A DNA stretch of 64,000 bases, taken from assembly GCF_030643805.1 (NCBI RefSeq), contig NZ_CP094656.1:620001-684000 (forward strand). The letters are read 5' to 3'. The notes beneath the pieces are model-generated. The model was not told where the DNA came from. It searched no databases and saw only the letters and a list, made by a program, of their open reading frames with translations. This stretch comes from Alkalihalobacillus sp. AL-G. GTDB taxonomy: Bacteria; Bacillota; Bacilli; Bacillales; Fictibacillaceae. Positions 63,670 through 64,000 of this stretch are shown piece by piece (position 1 is the stretch's first letter; each line of letters opens with the position of its first letter). A program made the translations under genes and the position numbers.

Positions 63670-64000
63670 ATGTCTTATGTTTCAATATTTATGCAATATG
63701 TCGGTCAGTACATGAAAACACGATTAACCTACCGTACGGATATGATCGTTGAAATTATATCGGACCTGCTTTTTCAAGCGGTCAATCTCATCTTTATCCT
63801 TGTTGTTTTCGGGCATACACAGCTATTAAGCGGGTGGACGAAGGATGAAATCATCTTTATATATGGATTTTTCCTAATCCCGTTTGCGGTATTCTCAACC
63901 TTTTTCAACATTTGGGACTTTAATGAACGGTATATCGTAAAAGGGGAGTTGGATCGGATTCTGACACGTCCGATTCATAGCTTGTTTCAAGTCATTCTCG
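63670..64000 (+). CDS. Second ABC-2 permease, truncated by the window edge
   Basis: Frame from ATG 63670 stays open to the end of the window (110 codons). It starts MSYVSIFMQYVGQYMKTRLT with YRTDMIVEIISDLLFQAVNL, parallel to the preceding permease, so the exporter likely uses two different permeases. The remainder lies outside. Confidence 0.85.
   Translation, partial: MSYVSIFMQYVGQYMKTRLTYRTDMIVEIISDLLFQAVNLIFILVVFGHTQLLSGWTKDEIIFIYGFFLIPFAVFSTFFNIWDFNERYIVKGELDRILTRPIHSLFQVIL

Noticed and set aside
1-64000. CRISPR array, prophage or rRNA operon
   Set aside because: No regularly spaced direct repeats, no phage structural or integrase genes, and no rRNA-like sequence were seen.

Overview
The window reads as chromosomal DNA of a spore-forming member of the Bacillaceae. 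The evidence is the gene set: sspK, sspE, pdaA, yfhD, a YpzG-like protein, yfkD, csbB-yfhO, yfhP-mutY-yfhS-sspE-ygaC-ygaD and gsaB. Strong AGGAGG-type ribosome binding sites and frequent TTG/GTG starts agree with this. Gene order follows the Bacillus subtilis yfj/yfk/yfh/yga neighbourhood in rearranged form. Genus cannot be fixed from sequence alone; an environmental Bacillaceae genus is a fair guess. No rRNA, convincing tRNA, CRISPR array or prophage is present.

Layout. 1-3.6 kb: the 3' end of yfhO, csbB and a GtcA-like flippase overlap as a lipoteichoic-acid glycosylation operon. 3.7-6.2 kb (minus): a manganese-type ABC importer with an MntR-like operator. 6.6-9.7 kb: small metabolic and unknown genes, including a frameshifted acetyltransferase. 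10.0-17.5 kb: a Tad/Flp pilus operon preceded by a cyclic-di-GMP-I (GEMM-I) riboswitch and its terminator. 17.6-19.5 kb: a short ORF with attenuator-like RNA, then rsgA and a YjbQ-family gene. 19.6-31.2 kb: AGCS symporter, YtxH-like protein, yfkH, acetolactate synthase, VanZ-like, TlpA-like, a nonsense-interrupted hydrolase, MFS transporter, YitT, DinB-like, AbiGi-like and yfkD. 31.2-32.7 kb: an IS3-family element. 32.7-39 kb: HxlR regulator, class I fumarase, subtilase, pdaA and yfjO. 39.1-39.3 kb: a DnaA-box cluster. 39.3-52.2 kb: the yfh/yga block with several tiny spore proteins and a nonsense-interrupted yfhJ. 52.6-58.5 kb: a five-gene peptide ABC importer. 58.7-64 kb: FUSC-like exporter, gsaB and an ABC-2 exporter cut by the right edge.

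Functional themes are cell envelope and surface (LTA glycosylation, pilus, PdaA), metal and peptide uptake, sporulation, and DNA/RNA maintenance (MutY, RecX, SRAP, RsgA, YfjO).

Three families of intergenic repeats recur. Family A (6 copies, about 50-90 bp) ends in a terminator-like hairpin with compensatory changes. Family B has two copies of several conserved hairpins. Family C has three copies. The most interesting regulatory structures are the riboswitch-controlled pilus operon, the short-ORF attenuator before rsgA, the DnaA-box cluster, and an unidentified structured leader before an acetyltransferase gene. Three reading frames are broken by single lesions, which could be real decay or sequencing error.
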